Shown: piece after piece, positions 51,698 through 62,259 of the stretch
Position numbering within the stretch: position 1 is the first letter of the stretch
How the letters are laid out: the number at the start of each line of letters is the position of its first letter
DNA from: Dyella amyloliquefaciens
Lineage (GTDB): Bacteria > Pseudomonadota > Gammaproteobacteria > Xanthomonadales > Rhodanobacteraceae
Length of the DNA: 64,000 nucleotides
Assembly: GCF_004296575.1 (NCBI RefSeq)
Contig: NZ_SAYT01000002.1
Location: 62,001 to 126,000, forward strand
Direction of reading: 5' to 3'
The notes under the pieces: generated by a model
What the model saw: the letters and a program-made list of their open reading frames with translations, nothing else
What the model was told of the DNA's origin: nothing
The model's database searches: none
Made by a program: the position numbers and the translations under genes

Positions 51698-51757
51698 GGG
51701 AGAGTCCTCTGGTGATAAACGCCGACCCGTCCGGCCGGCACGGTCGGCGCTCAGGCG

Positions 51758-53239
51758 TCAGGGATTGAGGTCATATCGCAGGGTGGTCTGGATGCGCTGG
51801 CCCTGGCCGCGTGCATCGGTGAGGTCGATGTTCTGGCCCCACAGGTATTCCACACCGAACATCGCGCGCTCGCTGAACTGCCAGGCGAGATTGACCGACG
51901 CGAACTTGGTGCTCTTGGGCATCGTCGAGTCGATCAGCAGGTTCGACTGCGGGCTGATGCGCAGGTAGCCGTAGGACGCGCTGGAAGTCAGGTTATCCAG
52001 CCATGCGTGCGTGTAGCCGGCGCCATAGCCGCGCGCACGGATGGCGCGCAGGTCGCCCTCGGGATTGAACGCGGCATCCAGGCCCAGCCCGGAGATGTCC
52101 TGCAGGAAGTTCGCATAGCCCTTGCCGTAGCTGAACCACCCTTGGACGCTGTCGTGCTCGAACACCTTGGTGGTGCCGGTGAGCTGGGTGGCGTAACCCG
52201 ACGTGCTGCGCGTCTGGGCGTTCGCGTTCTCTACCCGCAGGTCGCGGAACAGGTTCGCCCACTGGATATGCCAGTCCGGCGCCTGCCAGCGAAGACCCAG
52301 GGTGATGTCCGGGCGACGCGAATAGGTCTGGTATTCCGCAATGATGGGTAGATAGGTCGGCACGGTGATGTCGGCGTTCGGCTTCTCCAGCGACATCGGC
52401 AGCGTCAGCGCGCTCTCGCCGCTGCGGTAGAGCACCGGAGAGAAGCGGATCTGCGGGCCGTACTTGAAGGTGAAGGAGTTCGGGCCCTCGTAATCCAGCG
52501 TGTTGGGGAACACGTCGATATCGGTGAACGCCGAGATGTTGTAGCCGGCAAGCAAGGTGTAGCGATCGTTGTCCAGCTCGCCGTAGAACGCCTGCAGGTT
52601 GTATGGCATGTCGCCGGTGCCGCTGCCGAAGAAATTGTTCTTGTAGACGATCTTCAGCGTGCCGTAGTCCGTATCGCGACGATAATCCATGCGGAAGATG
52701 CTCTGCCTGGCGCTCATTTCGGAACGACGCCCGCTGTCATAGAACGGCTGGCCGCGCACCGGTATGGACGAAGGAACGAACAGGTCGGGCGCACCCATGT
52801 AGGTGCTGTCGGCCATCGCGTCGAGCTGGGCGACCAGGTCGATCTTGAGCAGGTTGCCGGTGTCGCCCAGTCGCACATAGCCCTCGGGCAGCGGCTCGCT
52901 GGCGCCAGCCATGGCCGAAGGTGGCCGGTACGGTGGCGGTGTCGATGGCGCCGGTGCCGAGGCCGAACTGACCAGTGGCGCTGCCGGCGAAGCGGCTGGC
53001 TTTGCGGCTGCCTGCGCGCTTTCCTTCGCCTCCAGCTCTTCCAGGCGGGACTGCATTTTCTGCATCACCTGCTGCTGCGCCTGCATCTGCGCCTTTACCT
53101 GCTCGAGTTGCGCCTTGAGCTCGGCGGTCTCGGAAGACTGCGCCTGCACACCCGTACTGGCTACGGCAAGACCGCACAGCAATAACGGCGCGAATGCGCG
53201 CGCCGCTCCCGGCATGGGCCCGGATTTCTTTCCGTACAT
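51758..53239 (-). CDS. DcaP-like outer-membrane porin
   Basis: 493 aa. Signal peptide (residues 1-34), a Gln/Met/Glu-rich coiled coil (residues 38-75), a Pro/Ala-rich linker, then a beta-barrel of about 370 residues with alternating aromatic strands ending in YDLNP. This is the layout of DcaP trimeric porins, which admit dicarboxylates and negatively charged small molecules. It lies upstream of the decarboxylase locus but with a 60-base gap and its own leader, so it may be the first gene of that transcript. Confidence 0.78.
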   Translation of the reverse strand: MYGKKSGPMPGAARAFAPLLLCGLAVASTGVQAQSSETAELKAQLEQVKAQMQAQQQVMQKMQSRLEELEAKESAQAAAKPAASPAAPLVSSASAPAPSTPPPYRPPSAMAGASEPLPEGYVRLGDTGNLLKIDLVAQLDAMADSTYMGAPDLFVPSSIPVRGQPFYDSGRRSEMSARQSIFRMDYRRDTDYGTLKIVYKNNFFGSGTGDMPYNLQAFYGELDNDRYTLLAGYNISAFTDIDVFPNTLDYEGPNSFTFKYGPQIRFSPVLYRSGESALTLPMSLEKPNADITVPTYLPIIAEYQTYSRRPDITLGLRWQAPDWHIQWANLFRDLRVENANAQTRSTSGYATQLTGTTKVFEHDSVQGWFSYGKGYANFLQDISGLGLDAAFNPEGDLRAIRARGYGAGYTHAWLDNLTSSASYGYLRISPQSNLLIDSTMPKSTKFASVNLAWQFSERAMFGVEYLWGQNIDLTDARGQGQRIQTTLRYDLNP

Positions 53240-53762
53240 GGCGATACCCCGCGGATCAGGTTGACAGGAGCTTGCGCGCTATCGACTTCAATGAATCCCC
53301 GGGTTCCCCTTCCCGAACTTGCGACTCTGGCGGGTGCTTCTTCAACGATGTTTACCGAGAGATCGCACAAGGTTTCCGGCTTGTGCGTAGATACATCACC
53401 GAATGTGTAGGAGTGCTCAAAATCAGCGGCTTTTGCGGCTACATGGCAAACAAATCAACTGTATTTGCATAACACCGTCAAACTACCTAGGTAGAACTAC
53501 GGACATCCATTTGATGATTTCGACGCAGCTTCCTGCGGGCTGCAATTTCCAATCGTTTTTCACGGCAAACCGATGGAAAAAGTAATGCCCGAAGCAGAGA
53601 ATATTTGTCGCAAGGGTGATGAGTTGCGAGTCGCGACGGATACGTCAAGAAGCGACGGATGCGGCTTTCAGCACGCAGCACACTCCACGGCAAAGGACTG
53701 GCGCACGAATCACTGTCTTGGCAGCGAAAGCACAGGGGGTGGGTATGAACGTCGGAGGCACT
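53240..53762. other. divergent promoter region, 523 bases without a gene
   Basis: Lies between the minus-strand porin and the plus-strand beta-barrel gene. It is AT-richer than its surroundings and includes a 12-base perfect palindrome CTACCTAGGTAG at 53483-53494, a possible regulator site. ORFs inside (up to 60 codons) have no supporting features. Promoters for both genes are expected here. Confidence 0.6.
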
Positions 53763-54605
53763 ATGTCTTCATCACGCATCGTTCTGCCGGTTTTCGTCAT
53801 CTGCACCGTGCTTGTTTCAGGCACCGCGCTGGCGGATGACCACCCCATGCTGGATTACTTCTCGGTCAGCGGCGGCTTGTTCGCCAACAGCTTTTCGGGA
53901 GGACTTCGCGCGGATGGCAATGTCCGCGATTCGGGAACGACGCTGAATTTCTCGCGCGATCTCGGCGAAGGCGGTACGCGCTACCTGCCCTACCTCAACG
54001 TCACGTGGCGCCCCTGGGACCGGCATGAATTCGAGTTCGACTACTACCACGACTCGACCGACCACTCGCGCACGCTCAACCGGTCACTGGATTTCAACAA
54101 CCAGACCCTGGTGCTCGGCACCGCGCTGAACTCCAAGTTCTCCCTCGATGCCTACGGTCTCACCTATCGCTACTGGGCCTGGATCGGCGACAACTCGGCC
54201 TTCGGCATATCCGGCGGACTGCAGGCGTACAGCTTCAGCCTCAAGTTGAAGGGAACAGTGTCGGCAAGCGGTGCCAGTGGCGCCACTTCGGCCACCCGCG
54301 AGGCCGAAGGCAAGGCCTCCACCGATCTGCCTGACCCCTCGATAGGCCTTTCGTATCGCTATCAGATGGCGCCATGGGCTCGCTTCGTCACCGATGCAGG
54401 AGCGTTCAAGGCCAACATCGACCAGATCGACGCCACGCTCTACAACTTCCGCGTCGGCGTCGAGTTCTACCCCCTGGAAAACTGGGCCATCATCACGCAG
54501 TACCAGTACAACAAGATCGATGCCGACGTGGAACAGAATCGTTTCAGGGGCAATGCGACGTTCCGCTTCAGCGGTGGCCAGGTGCTGGTGAAGTATCGGT
54601 TCTAG
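53763..54605 (+). CDS. outer-membrane beta-barrel protein of unknown function
   Basis: 280 aa from the ATG at 53763, chosen for the GGAGG 7 bases upstream; an in-frame ATG at 53745 has a weaker site. A signal peptide (to ALAD) is followed by alternating aromatic strands and a C-terminal YRF, the typical barrel-closing end. The middle has an Ala/Ser/Gly-rich loop (VSASGASGATSATREAEG). No known family is recognised; size suggests an 8-12-stranded barrel. Confidence 0.75.
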   Translation: MSSSRIVLPVFVICTVLVSGTALADDHPMLDYFSVSGGLFANSFSGGLRADGNVRDSGTTLNFSRDLGEGGTRYLPYLNVTWRPWDRHEFEFDYYHDSTDHSRTLNRSLDFNNQTLVLGTALNSKFSLDAYGLTYRYWAWIGDNSAFGISGGLQAYSFSLKLKGTVSASGASGATSATREAEGKASTDLPDPSIGLSYRYQMAPWARFVTDAGAFKANIDQIDATLYNFRVGVEFYPLENWAIITQYQYNKIDADVEQNRFRGNATFRFSGGQVLVKYRF

Positions 54606-54741
54606 ATGGATCGGTGGCGACGCGCCAACGTGCGCGCCACCCGATGACCGAGTCCGTGCGCGAAGGCTAAGCAGCATGGCGTGGCGAGATGCTTCCCGGG
54701 GAGTAGGCGCGCATGCGACATCGGATTAAACAGCGGGATCC

Positions 54742-56451
54742 ATGCGTGCGACACGCAGCGCGCCATCCCTGGCAGGCCGGTTGATGGAACGCTCTTCCCC
54801 GTTCATGCCCTGGCTCCGCGGCTACCAGCGCGCCTGGCTCAAGGGCGATGTCATTGCGGGCATCACCGCGGCGGCCATCGTGCTACCCAAGGCGCTTGCC
54901 TACGCCACGGTAGCCGGTCTGCCGATCCAGGTCGGCCTGTATACGTGTTTCGTGCCGATGCTGGTCTATGCGCTAGTTGGTACCTCGCGCCCCCTGAGCG
55001 TGAGCACCAGTACCACCCTGGCGATTCTCACCGGGACCGCGCTTGCGCAGGCGGTGCCCACCGGTGACGCGGTCGAGCTGGCAAAAGCCACGGCGATGCT
55101 GTGCCTGCTCACGGGAGCCATGCTGATCGTGGCCGGCGTGCTCCGGCTGGGCTTCGTCGCCAACTTCATTTCCGCTCCCGTACTGACCGGATTCAAGGCG
55201 GGCGTAGCGGTGGTCATCATCGTCGACCAGATTCCCAAGCTGCTCGGCCTGCACATCAGCAAGAGCGGTTTCGTGCACGATGTGGGCGCCATCGTGATGG
55301 CACTGCCGGAAGCGTCGGTGGCGACGGCGGCCGTGGGGCTGATCAGCATCGCCCTGCTCGTTGGCATGGAACGCTTCGTTCCGAAGGTGCCCGCGCCGCT
55401 GGTTGCGGTGACGCTGGGCATCATCGCGGTTCCCTTGCTGCAACTGGCCGTGCACGGCGTCAGTGTCGTCGGGCATGTGCCGACGGGGTTGCCGTCGATC
55501 GTGCTGCCCGGATTCTCCATGGCGGTGTCGCTGTGGCCGGCAGCGGCCGGCATCGCCTTGATGAGCTTCACCGAATCGATCGCTGCGGGCCGTGCTTTCG
55601 TGAAGCCGGGCGAAGCGTATCCGCAACCGAATCGCGAACTGTGGGCGACGGGTCTGGCCAACGTGGTCAGTGCGCCATTCGGCTGCATGCCGTCCGGCGG
55701 AGGCACCAGCCAGACCGCGGTGAACCGGATGGCCGGCGCGCAGTCCCAGCTGGCGGGCCTGGTAACCTCGCTGGTGGCGCTTGCCGCCATGCTGTTGCTG
55801 GCTCCGTTCATCGGGAAGATGCCCAACACCACACTGGCGGCCATCGTCGTGGTTTATTCGATCGGCCTGTTCAAGCCGGCCGATTTCAAGGCCATCCACG
55901 CCATCCGGGGCACGGAGTTCTGGTGGGCCGTGGCCGCCCTGCTCGGTGTCGTGCTGCTGGGCACGCTCAAGGGCATCCTCGTCGCCATCGTCATCTCGTT
56001 GATGTCCCTGTCCTACCAGTCGCTCAACCCGGCACTGCACGTATTGCGCCGCAAGCCCGGCACACTGGTGTTCCGGCCGGTGTCGGACCGGCACCCGGAA
56101 GACGAGGCGACGCCTGGGTTGCTCATCCTTCGTCCGGAGGGACGGCTGTTCTTCGGCAATGCGGAGCACTTCGGACAGCGGATCCAGCCCATGCTGGTCC
56201 AGACCAGGCCCAGGGTCGTCATCCTGGACATGAATGCCATTTTCGACATCGAGTACACCGCGCTCATGGCAATGATCGAGGCCGAGGAGAAGCAGCGGCT
56301 GGCGGGAACCGAGCTGTGGCTGGCCGGCATCAGTCCCGGGGTGCTCGCCACGGTGCGCAAATCGAGTCTTTACGATGCGCTGGGTGAGCAGCGGATGTTC
56401 TACACGGTAGCGGATGCTTTCACGGCGTGGATGGAGCGCAAGCACCCCTAG
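54742..56451 (+). CDS. SulP-family anion transporter with STAS domain
   Basis: 569 aa. N-terminal membrane domain of about 10-12 helices (e.g. GITAAAIVLPKALAYATVAG, the SulP signature), then a C-terminal STAS domain from about residue 450 with VVILDMNAIFDIEYTAL. SulP proteins move sulfate, bicarbonate or other anions, with STAS acting as regulator. Start at 54742 or the Met at 54784; neither has a strong ribosome-binding site. Followed closely by the AI-2E family gene. Confidence 0.88.
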   Translation: MRATRSAPSLAGRLMERSSPFMPWLRGYQRAWLKGDVIAGITAAAIVLPKALAYATVAGLPIQVGLYTCFVPMLVYALVGTSRPLSVSTSTTLAILTGTALAQAVPTGDAVELAKATAMLCLLTGAMLIVAGVLRLGFVANFISAPVLTGFKAGVAVVIIVDQIPKLLGLHISKSGFVHDVGAIVMALPEASVATAAVGLISIALLVGMERFVPKVPAPLVAVTLGIIAVPLLQLAVHGVSVVGHVPTGLPSIVLPGFSMAVSLWPAAAGIALMSFTESIAAGRAFVKPGEAYPQPNRELWATGLANVVSAPFGCMPSGGGTSQTAVNRMAGAQSQLAGLVTSLVALAAMLLLAPFIGKMPNTTLAAIVVVYSIGLFKPADFKAIHAIRGTEFWWAVAALLGVVLLGTLKGILVAIVISLMSLSYQSLNPALHVLRRKPGTLVFRPVSDRHPEDEATPGLLILRPEGRLFFGNAEHFGQRIQPMLVQTRPRVVILDMNAIFDIEYTALMAMIEAEEKQRLAGTELWLAGISPGVLATVRKSSLYDALGEQRMFYTVADAFTAWMERKHP

Positions 56452-56531
56452 CGCCTCGCCCGTCTACCCGGTGACGTGCCACGCAGGCCGCGTGGCCATC
56501 ACGAGGCCCGTTCGGAATGCGGAGGCTAGTC

Positions 56532-57647
56532 ATGGCCCAAGCTCCACGCCAGCAACTGGACTTGCTGCGACACCTGCTGGTGATCGTCATCATCGGGCTG
56601 TTCGTGCTGGGCAGCCTGTACGTGCTGCGTCCGTTCATGGCGGCAGTGATCTGGGCCACGATGATCACGGTCGCCACCTGGCCACTGTTCCTCCGCATGC
56701 AGCGCAAGCTTGGTGGTCGACGCGGACTCGCCGTGCTGGCGATGATCGTCGTGATGCTGCTGGTCATCGTGGTGCCCCTCGCGGCCGCGGTCGTCACCAT
56801 CGTGGACCACACCGACGCGATCCATGACTGGGTGGCGAAGATGCCGTCTTACGCGTTGCCGCCGCCACCCGACTGGGTGGAGCGCATTCCCCTGGTCGGC
56901 AAGAAGATCGCAACCGACTGGCAGGCGTTGACGGATGCCGGTCCCGGCGGCGTGCTTGCACGGATCAAGCCGCACGCAGCGCAGATCTCCGACTGGGCGC
57001 TCACCCAGCTCGGCTCGATCGGCGGCCTGATGCTGCACCTGGTCCTGACCACGGTGATCACGGGCATCCTCTATGCCCAGGGCGAAAGCGCCGCAGATGC
57101 GGTGCACCGCTTTGCGTGCCGGATCAGCGGCAAGCGGGGCGAGATCGCCATCGAACTTGCCGCCAAGTCGATTCGCGCCGTGGCGCTGGGCATCATCGCG
57201 ACCGCGGTGATCCAGTCGGTACTGGGCGGCACCGGCCTGGTGATTGCCGGCGTGCCGCTGGCCGGGCTGCTCGCGGCCGTGATGCTGATCCTGTGCATCG
57301 CCCAGTTGGGGCCCGGCCTGCCACTGCTGATCGGCGTCGGCTGGCTGTACTGGAAGAACCGCACGATTGCCGCCCTCGTCCTTTTCATCTGGACGATCTT
57401 CTGCGGAACCATCGACAACGTGATTCGCCCCATCCTCATCAAGCGTGGCGCGGACCTGCCGTTCCTGCTCATCCTGGCCGGCGTCATCGGCGGCCTGCTG
57501 GGATTCGGCCTCGTCGGCCTGTTCGTCGGCCCAACGCTGCTCGCGGTGACTTTTGCGTTGCTGCAGACATGGATCAACGAGCCGCCGCCGGATGCGGAGG
57601 TCAACGCTTCCGTTGCGGGCGAGGATCCACCAAAGGCACCACCCTAG
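56532..57647 (+). CDS. AI-2E family permease
   Basis: 371 aa from the ATG at 56532, preceded by GGAGG 6 bases upstream. Seven to eight membrane helices; the GLLGFGLVGLFVGPTLLAV end is the family hallmark. The E. coli member YdgG/TqsA exports autoinducer-2, others act as Na+/H+ antiporters. Placed 80 bases after the SulP gene on the same strand, probably one transcript. Substrate unknown. Confidence 0.82.
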   Translation: MAQAPRQQLDLLRHLLVIVIIGLFVLGSLYVLRPFMAAVIWATMITVATWPLFLRMQRKLGGRRGLAVLAMIVVMLLVIVVPLAAAVVTIVDHTDAIHDWVAKMPSYALPPPPDWVERIPLVGKKIATDWQALTDAGPGGVLARIKPHAAQISDWALTQLGSIGGLMLHLVLTTVITGILYAQGESAADAVHRFACRISGKRGEIAIELAAKSIRAVALGIIATAVIQSVLGGTGLVIAGVPLAGLLAAVMLILCIAQLGPGLPLLIGVGWLYWKNRTIAALVLFIWTIFCGTIDNVIRPILIKRGADLPFLLILAGVIGGLLGFGLVGLFVGPTLLAVTFALLQTWINEPPPDAEVNASVAGEDPPKAPP

Positions 57648-57658
57648 TCGTCGTCAGC

Positions 57659-59071
57659 TCAGTGCTTCTGCGAATCCGCCACTGAATCTTCCGTCGGCCA
57701 GCCGTAGCCCAGCGCCTTGTAGACGTTGATCACCTCGATCAGGCGCTGTGCCTGCAGGCCCGACTGGGTGAGCTGCGCGTTGAACAGGCTTCGTTCGGCA
57801 TCCAGCACTTCGAGGTAACTGGTATAGCCGCCCTCATAGAGATCGCGGGCCAGCGATGCGTACGTGTGCAGGGAGGTGACCTGGTTGTCGGTGAAGGTCA
57901 GCTGATCCTTCGTGCGCTGTTCGCCGATAAGGGCGTTGTCGACATCCGCGAAAGCGCTCTGGATCGCCGACTGGTAGGCGAGCAAGGCCTGCTGTTGCCG
58001 GGCCTCGGCCTCTTTTACCGAGCCCGAGATCGCTCCGCCGGTGAAGATCGGCTGCGCGATACCGGCAGCGTAGGACCAGGTCCTGGCCGGCCCCTTCCAC
58101 AGCGAACCCAGTCCGGTGCTGGCCTGGCCAAACAGTCCGGTAAGACTGATGGACGGAAAATACTGCGCCTTGGCCGCACCAATCAGTGCATTGGCGGAAA
58201 CCAGCGCCTGTTCGGCCTCGCGAATATCGGGCCGCTGGTTGAGCAGATCCGATGGCAGCCCGGCGGGAATCACCGGCAGCGTGATCTGGTCGATCGGCTT
58301 GCCGCGCGGAATCGGTCCGGGGTTCTGGCCAAGCAGCAGGGACAGCGCGTCTTCCTGTTGCGCGATCTGCTGTTCGATCGCTGCTTCGGAGGTCTTGGCA
58401 ACCGCGTACTCCGACTCCGCCTGCGAAACCTGCACCTGAGAAACCACGCCGCCCTGGAAGCGCTCCTGGAACAGGTGCAGCGCATCTTCGCGCGTCGACA
58501 CCGTCGCCTGCGCAATGGTCAGCCGCTGGTCCAGGTCGCGCAGTGTGATGTAGCCCGAGGCCACGTTGGCCTCCAGTGACACCAGCGTGGCCTGCTTTGC
58601 GTATTCCGTGCCCAGCAAGTCCGCCTTGGCCGATTCGCGTTGGCGGCGCAGCTTGCCGAACAGGTCGATCTCCCACGACATCGCCGCATTCACCTGCACC
58701 TGCGAGGTTTCGTACGACGGCGTCAGCGGCGTCTGGGCGACGCGTTCGCGGCCCGCACCGGCATTCAGGCCAAGCTGCGGAAACAGTGCCGAGCTGGTCG
58801 TGGTGAGCCGGCCCCGATATTCCTCGATGCGGGCAATGGCAATGGCCAGATCCTTGTTCTGTGCGATGGCCTTGTTGACCAGATCATCCAGCACGGGATC
58901 GTTGAACTGGGACCACCAGTTCGCATTGAAGCTGGTGGTGGCGTTCTGGTCGTTGAAGCGGTAGCCGGCCGGCACGTCCGCGTCGGGACGGTGATAGTCG
59001 GGCCCCATCAGGCAACCGGCCAGGGCGACGCACAGCATTGATGGCAACAGCGAGCGACGCAGGGTAAGCAT
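57659..59071 (-). CDS. RND efflux outer-membrane factor lipoprotein (NodT/OprM type)
   Basis: 470 aa from the ATG at 59071, which follows GGAGGG; the codon at 59077 is TTG and is not the start. Lipobox LAGC (about residue 19), then two repeats of the helical/beta TolC fold with the LPTGADYYRP-like GPDYHRP start. Forms the outer-membrane duct of the pump whose permease gene ends 2 bases upstream. Confidence 0.9.
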   Translation of the reverse strand: MLTLRRSLLPSMLCVALAGCLMGPDYHRPDADVPAGYRFNDQNATTSFNANWWSQFNDPVLDDLVNKAIAQNKDLAIAIARIEEYRGRLTTTSSALFPQLGLNAGAGRERVAQTPLTPSYETSQVQVNAAMSWEIDLFGKLRRQRESAKADLLGTEYAKQATLVSLEANVASGYITLRDLDQRLTIAQATVSTREDALHLFQERFQGGVVSQVQVSQAESEYAVAKTSEAAIEQQIAQQEDALSLLLGQNPGPIPRGKPIDQITLPVIPAGLPSDLLNQRPDIREAEQALVSANALIGAAKAQYFPSISLTGLFGQASTGLGSLWKGPARTWSYAAGIAQPIFTGGAISGSVKEAEARQQQALLAYQSAIQSAFADVDNALIGEQRTKDQLTFTDNQVTSLHTYASLARDLYEGGYTSYLEVLDAERSLFNAQLTQSGLQAQRLIEVINVYKALGYGWPTEDSVADSQKH

Positions 59072-59073
59072 GG

Positions 59074-62000
59074 TCAACCCTCCTGCCCCGGTTGTGCCAG
59101 TCCGTCCGCGGGCTTTGCGTGCGGGTCAGCGGGCTTGCTCTTGTTCTTCGCCGCCCTTCGGTCAGCCATGGCCTCCAGGCCCCAATAGAACATCGGGATG
59201 AAGAACACGGCGATTACCGTGGCGCCCAGCATGCCGAAGATGATGCCGGTTCCCAGCGAGCGTCGACTCGCCGATGACGCGCCGCTGGCGATGGCAAGCG
59301 GAATACAGCCAAGGATGAAGGCCAGCGAGGTCATGATGATCGGACGCAGGCGCAGCTTGGCGGCATGCAGCGCGGCTTCGTACGGCGACATGCCTTCCTT
59401 CTCGCGCATCTCCACCGCGAATTCGAAGATCAGGATCGCGTTCTTGGCCGCCAGGGCGATCAGCACAGTGAGACCGATCTGGAAGTAGACATCGTTCTCC
59501 ATGCCGCGCAGGAGGATGCCGATCAACGCGCCGAACAGGGCGAACGGTACGGCCATGATCACGCCCAACGGCAATGACCATTTCTCGTATTGCGCCGCCA
59601 GGATCAGGAACACCATGAGGATGGCGAAGCCGAATACCGCCGCCGCCGTCGAGCCGGCGCTCTTTTCCTCGTAGGCCTGTCCGCTCCAGCCATAGCTGTA
59701 ACCGGATCCAAGCACCTCCTGCGCCGTTTCCTCCATCGCAGCAAGGGCCTGGCCCGAGCTGTAACCCTCGGCGGCGTCGCCCGTGATCTTGGCGGCAGGG
59801 AAATTGTTGAAGCGGGTGACGATGTCGGCACCGGGTACGTAGCGCGTGGTGATCATCGATTTGATGGGCACCATGTCACCGGCCTTGTTGCGCACGTACA
59901 GGTCCATCAGGTCGTCGGGTTTCATGCGATTGGCGGGCTCAGCCTGCAGGATCACCTGGAACAGGCGACTGCTCTTGGGGAACTGGCTGACATACAGCGA
60001 GCCGAACATGGTCTGCATCGCCGTGTACACGTCCTGCACGGCCACGCCCTGCGTTTCGGCGCGCTCCCTGTCAACCTCCACCAGCAATTGCCGCGACCGC
60101 GTGTTGATGGTGGTGTTGACGCTACGAAGCTCGGGCCTCTGTTTCGCCTTGGCGATGAACTCCCTGACCTTGCCTTCCAGTTGCTGGTAACTGGCGTTGC
60201 CCGTGCTCTGCAGCCAGAACTCGAAGCCACCGGTGGTGCCCAGGCCGGGAATGGACGGCGGATTGATCGGCACCACCACGCCATCGGTATAACCTCGGAA
60301 GGCCTTGCTTCCTTCACGTATCAGGTCGGCTGCCGTCTGCCCTTCGCCACGATCGGCGAAGCCCTTCAGCGTGATGAACAACGTGCCGGCGTTGGTCTTG
60401 TTCTGGGAGTCGATCAGGCTGTAGCCGACGGGCGCCGCGACCGACTTTACGCCCGGCTGCTTGAGGAACCATTCTTCGGCGCGCTTGGACAGCTCACCGG
60501 TACGATCGAGGCTCGCGGAATCAGGCAAGATCACCGCGCCAAACAAATAGCCCTGGTCCTCCACCGGAAGGAACGACGTCGGTATGGCCCTGAACAGTCC
60601 GATCGTGATCACGATCATGCCAAGGATCAACAGCAGCGATGCCGTCACCCGCTTGATCGACAGCTGGACGCCCCGACCGTAGCCGTTGGTCATCGCATCA
60701 AACTTGGTATTGAACCAGGTGAAAAAACGGTTCTTCTTGTGGGCGCCCGGTTTCAGGATGATCGCGGCGAGCGCGGGAGACAGCGTCAGCGCCACCACAC
60801 CTGACAGCACCACGGAAATGGCGATCGTCACGGCGAACTGCTTGTATAGCTGGCCGGTAATGCCCGACAGGAACGCCACGGGAATGAACACGGCGAGCAG
60901 CACCAGCACGATGGCGATCACCGGGCCACTGACTTCGTCCATGGCCCGCCTGGCTGCCTCCTTGGGATCCAGCCCGAACTCGGTCATGTTTCGTTCGACG
61001 TTCTCGATCACCACGATCGCATCGTCCACCACAATGCCGATGGCGAGCACCATGCCGAACAGCGTGAGCATGTTGATGGAGAAGCCGAACGCATTCATGC
61101 CTATGAAGGCACCGATGATGGACACCGGCACAGCCAGCAGCGGCACCAGGGTGGCGCGGAAGCTCTGCAGGAAGATGTACACCACGAGGATGACGAGCAC
61201 GACCGCCTCGAGCAGCGTATGCACCACTTCGTTGATCGACTCATGCACGAATTCGGTAGTGTCCAGCGCCACCTCGTATTCCAGCCCGGGCGGGAAGTTC
61301 TTCTTGAGCTCGGCAAGCGTCGCGTTGACCTGCTTCGCTACGTCCAGCGCGTTGGCGCCCGGCTGCTGGTAAACAGCCATCAGGGTGGCCGTTTTGCCGT
61401 TGTAGCGACCGCGCAGCGAATAATCCTTGGAACCCAGCTCGGCGCGGCCGATGTCCTTGATGCGCACCAATGCAGCCGCGTCGTTGGTACCGCCGCGAAG
61501 AATGATGTTCTCGAACTCCGAGGGCTCGGTCATCCGGCCCCTGGTGGCGATGGGAAAGGTCTGCTGCACGGGCCCGGGCGTGGGCGCCGCACCAATGCGT
61601 CCAGCGGAGAACTGCTGGTTCTGATTGGCGACCGCCTGCTGCACATCGCCAGTGGTGATGCCGAGCTTGGCCATGCGGTCAGGCTTCAGCCAGATACGCA
61701 TCGCATAGTCAGCCGAGCCGAAGATCGAGGCCTGGTTCGCGCCCGGGATGCGCTTGATCGCATCGAGCACGTACACATTGGCGTAGTTGGCCACGTAGGC
61801 CGGGTCGAGCGAGTTGTCCGGCGAGTAAATGGCGATCACCATCATGAAGGCCGACGATCGCTTCTGCACCGACACGCCTTGTGCCGTCACCTCGCTGGGC
61901 AGGAACGGCAACGCCAGGTTGACGCGGTTCTGCACGTCCACCTGGGCCAGCGAGGGATCGGTGCCGATCTTGAAGTACACGGTGAGCGTCATGTTGCCGG

Positions 62001-62259
62001 TCGATGAACTCGTGGAGTTCATGTACATCATGTTGTCGGCGCCATTGACCTGTTGCTCGATGGGCGCGGCGACGTTCTGCGCGATGATGTCCGAACTGGC
62101 GCCTGGGTAAGTCGCCGACACCGTGATCTGCGGCGGCGCGATTTCCGGAAACTGGGCAATAGGCAGGTTCAGCATCGCCACCCCGCCCGCCACGGTGATG
62201 ATGATGGAGATGACCGAGGCGAAGATGGGACGGTCAATGAAGAACCGCGACATGCTCAT
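59074..62259 (-). CDS. RND multidrug efflux permease (AcrB/MexB type)
   Basis: 1061 aa, a full-length HAE1 pump. FFIDRPIFASVISI is the usual N-terminus; the proton-relay Asp pair is seen in IVVDDAIVVIENVERNM, and the second-half membrane domain includes FILGCIPLAIASGASS. It exports drugs and amphiphiles using proton motive force. Start at 62259 overlaps the adaptor stop by 4 bases (ATGA), so pump and adaptor are co-translated. C-terminal tail is basic. Confidence 0.95.
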   Translation of the reverse strand: MSMSRFFIDRPIFASVISIIITVAGGVAMLNLPIAQFPEIAPPQITVSATYPGASSDIIAQNVAAPIEQQVNGADNMMYMNSTSSSTGNMTLTVYFKIGTDPSLAQVDVQNRVNLALPFLPSEVTAQGVSVQKRSSAFMMVIAIYSPDNSLDPAYVANYANVYVLDAIKRIPGANQASIFGSADYAMRIWLKPDRMAKLGITTGDVQQAVANQNQQFSAGRIGAAPTPGPVQQTFPIATRGRMTEPSEFENIILRGGTNDAAALVRIKDIGRAELGSKDYSLRGRYNGKTATLMAVYQQPGANALDVAKQVNATLAELKKNFPPGLEYEVALDTTEFVHESINEVVHTLLEAVVLVILVVYIFLQSFRATLVPLLAVPVSIIGAFIGMNAFGFSINMLTLFGMVLAIGIVVDDAIVVIENVERNMTEFGLDPKEAARRAMDEVSGPVIAIVLVLLAVFIPVAFLSGITGQLYKQFAVTIAISVVLSGVVALTLSPALAAIILKPGAHKKNRFFTWFNTKFDAMTNGYGRGVQLSIKRVTASLLLILGMIVITIGLFRAIPTSFLPVEDQGYLFGAVILPDSASLDRTGELSKRAEEWFLKQPGVKSVAAPVGYSLIDSQNKTNAGTLFITLKGFADRGEGQTAADLIREGSKAFRGYTDGVVVPINPPSIPGLGTTGGFEFWLQSTGNASYQQLEGKVREFIAKAKQRPELRSVNTTINTRSRQLLVEVDRERAETQGVAVQDVYTAMQTMFGSLYVSQFPKSSRLFQVILQAEPANRMKPDDLMDLYVRNKAGDMVPIKSMITTRYVPGADIVTRFNNFPAAKITGDAAEGYSSGQALAAMEETAQEVLGSGYSYGWSGQAYEEKSAGSTAAAVFGFAILMVFLILAAQYEKWSLPLGVIMAVPFALFGALIGILLRGMENDVYFQIGLTVLIALAAKNAILIFEFAVEMREKEGMSPYEAALHAAKLRLRPIIMTSLAFILGCIPLAIASGASSASRRSLGTGIIFGMLGATVIAVFFIPMFYWGLEAMADRRAAKNKSKPADPHAKPADGLAQPGQEG

